From Candidatus Woesearchaeota archaeon (GTDB lineage Archaea; Nanobdellota; Nanobdellia; Woesearchaeales; UBA525), in the NCBI GenBank assembly GCA_027371725.1, contig DAHXMN010000047.1:1-5369 (forward strand): a DNA stretch of 5,369 nt, written 5' to 3'. This document shows, in pieces, positions 4,210 through 5,369 of the stretch; positions within the stretch are counted from its first letter, which is position 1, and every line of letters starts with the position of its first letter. The position numbers and the translations under genes are program-made. The notes under the pieces were generated by a model, which was not told the DNA's origin, did no database searches, and saw only the letters and a list, made by a program, of their open reading frames with translations.

Positions 4210-5369
4210 TTAACGGTGCTTCCGTTCTTCCTCTTCAGCCATCTTTTTTAGGTATTCCAAGAATAACGTATGAAATATTTGGTATCTTCCCCTTTCCGGT
4301 TTGTTCAGCACTCCTTTTCTCAGCAATTCTTTAAAATATGGTGAAACAAAATTCTTTGGTTTTCCAACCCAATCAACCGCCTCGTTGAACGTGAACTCCA
4401 AACCTTTGATGTTGGACGCGATCTTCAGTATAATCTCCTTTGCGCGCGGAGTGAGCGGATGATACATCGGCGAAAAGAAATCTTGTGCGAGCCGAGCGTT
4501 TATTTTTTCGTCCGACCGCTCCAGGATTTCTTTTGTCAAATGGTTCTCCTTCTCGCTTAATGAGTCGAAAAGCAGATAGCACATTGCTACAAGCACGTAT
4601 GGGTGTCCCTCGCATCTCTTCGCGATGTACTGCAGGACATCTTCGTCTATGCCGACATCGACGGTGGCCAGCTTGCGTATTATGTAGCTTCTCACCTCAT
4701 CCTCCTTGAATGGTGTGAGTCGCGATGATGGGAAGAACCTGTTCAACGGCGAAAATGATTCCGACATACGTTCTGGGAAGTTGAGTTTTCCTGCAAGCAC
4801 GACCATGTATTTCTGATCCGTTGAGATCCTCTGGAACACTTCCCGTAGGAATGTAAGGATGCCTTCTACGCTCTCTAATGATTCCGCCTCGTCTATCAGC
4901 AACAGGATCGCTTTGTAGTCGTCCTTTGTCTCGCTCCATAGCTTGGCGAGCCGTTCTCGAAACATCTCCTGCACTACTTGCTGTCGTTCCACTGTGAGAC
5001 TGATATCTCTCCACCCGATTGTTGGTTTGAGCGTGCCTATCCAGTCCTTCATGCCTTCTATCTTCTTTTCTACAGGTTTCCTGCTGAGAATTTCTCTCTT
5101 GAGATTTGCGGTTATGTAGTCTGTGAAGTCAATGATGTTTTTCACGTTTCCTTCATAATTCGAGAGTCTGAGTGTGAGGCACTCGCTACGTCTCCCTATG
5201 TCTTCGAACTTCATGAGTACGGAGGTTTTTCCCATTCCTCTATTGCCGGTAATAGCCATGTTCATGGGGGATCCATGAATGGTCTGGCTGAGATGCTTTT
5301 CGAACTCGGTGATTTCCGGCTCTCTTCCTACGAAAAAATCAGGTCGAGCGGGCTGTTGTGGATTGAAGG
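4210..5369 (-). CDS. AAA+/STAND-type P-loop ATPase with C-terminal winged helix (5' partial)
   Basis: The minus-strand frame stays open to the window edge, so the true start is beyond 5369; the first in-window ATG (5265) is internal, because the upstream 34 codons encode PDFFVGREPEITEFEKHL, the conserved 'FVGRE' block that opens such ATPases. Counting from the edge, 385 residues are visible: Walker A GNRGMGKT (41-48), Walker B ILLLIDE (154-160), a sensor-1 strand YMVVLAGKLN (187-196), a possible arginine finger in PLNRFFPSS (~210), and a GHP motif (254-256) as in STAND/MalT-like NTPases. The last ~85 residues (from TPRAKEIILKIAS) look like a winged helix, ending in a Glu/Lys/Arg-rich tail. 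Related archaeal ATPases are often mobile-element or defence associated; the partner is unknown. Its stop is three bases from the convergent EMC3-like stop. Base composition is clearly lower in G+C (23 of 60 at 4261-4320), suggesting transfer. Confidence 0.9.
   Translation of the reverse strand, partial: FNPQQPARPDFFVGREPEITEFEKHLSQTIHGSPMNMAITGNRGMGKTSVLMKFEDIGRRSECLTLRLSNYEGNVKNIIDFTDYITANLKREILSRKPVEKKIEGMKDWIGTLKPTIGWRDISLTVERQQVVQEMFRERLAKLWSETKDDYKAILLLIDEAESLESVEGILTFLREVFQRISTDQKYMVVLAGKLNFPERMSESFSPLNRFFPSSRLTPFKEDEVRSYIIRKLATVDVGIDEDVLQYIAKRCEGHPYVLVAMCYLLFDSLSEKENHLTKEILERSDEKINARLAQDFFSPMYHPLTPRAKEIILKIASNIKGLEFTFNEAVDWVGKPKNFVSPYFKELLRKGVLNKPERGRYQIFHTLFLEYLKKMAEEEERKHR

Noticed and set aside
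3441..4334. 297-codon plus-strand open frame across the EMC3-like gene
   Set aside because: It is a Pro/Arg-rich alternative frame of a well-supported gene and crosses into the antisense ATPase.

Overview
The window looks archaeal. It carries an archaeal-type ribosomal protein uL15, an archaeal/eukaryotic-type SecY (Sec61 alpha), a DUF106/EMC3-family membrane insertase, a glutamate dehydrogenase whose C-terminal half resembles the Pyrococcus enzyme, and TATA-type promoters about 25-27 bases upstream of start codons. Most of it is GC-rich (for example 37 of 60 bases G or C at 2881-2940), with G/C-ending codons. I cannot place the lineage more closely; a GC-rich uncultivated archaeon such as a DPANN member is possible but unproven.

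Layout. At 1-645 is the C-terminal half of glutamate dehydrogenase (5' end outside the window). Positions 646-911 form a 266-base gap without a convincing gene but with an imperfect direct repeat and two strong adjacent hairpins ending near a T-run. uL15 is at 912-1400. A clear TATA box then drives a probably leaderless gene of unknown function (1453-1737). On the minus strand, 1856-2007 is a small relic that resembles only the extreme C-terminus of Eco57I/type IIG-like DNA methyltransferases; it appears frameshifted at an A6 run. A symmetric TATA box at 2031-2038 lies between that relic and secY (2104-3432). secY is followed after 18 bases by the DUF106/EMC3 insertase (3451-4206). From 4210 to the right edge, on the minus strand, is an AAA+/STAND-type P-loop ATPase with visibly lower G+C; its reading frame runs off the window.

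How the genes fit together. uL15, SecY and the EMC3-like protein belong to the archaeal ribosomal-protein/secretion neighbourhood: the translocon and the insertase act on membrane proteins as they leave the ribosome, and the short secY-EMC3 gap suggests co-transcription. The ATPase and methyltransferase relic look like accessory DNA placed among core genes. The main points worth checking are the structured leader or ncRNA upstream of uL15, the frameshifted methyltransferase tail with its own promoter, the large extracytoplasmic insert in the EMC3-like protein, and the sharp composition break at the tail-to-tail EMC3/ATPase junction. I did not find a convincing complete new defence or mobile system here.
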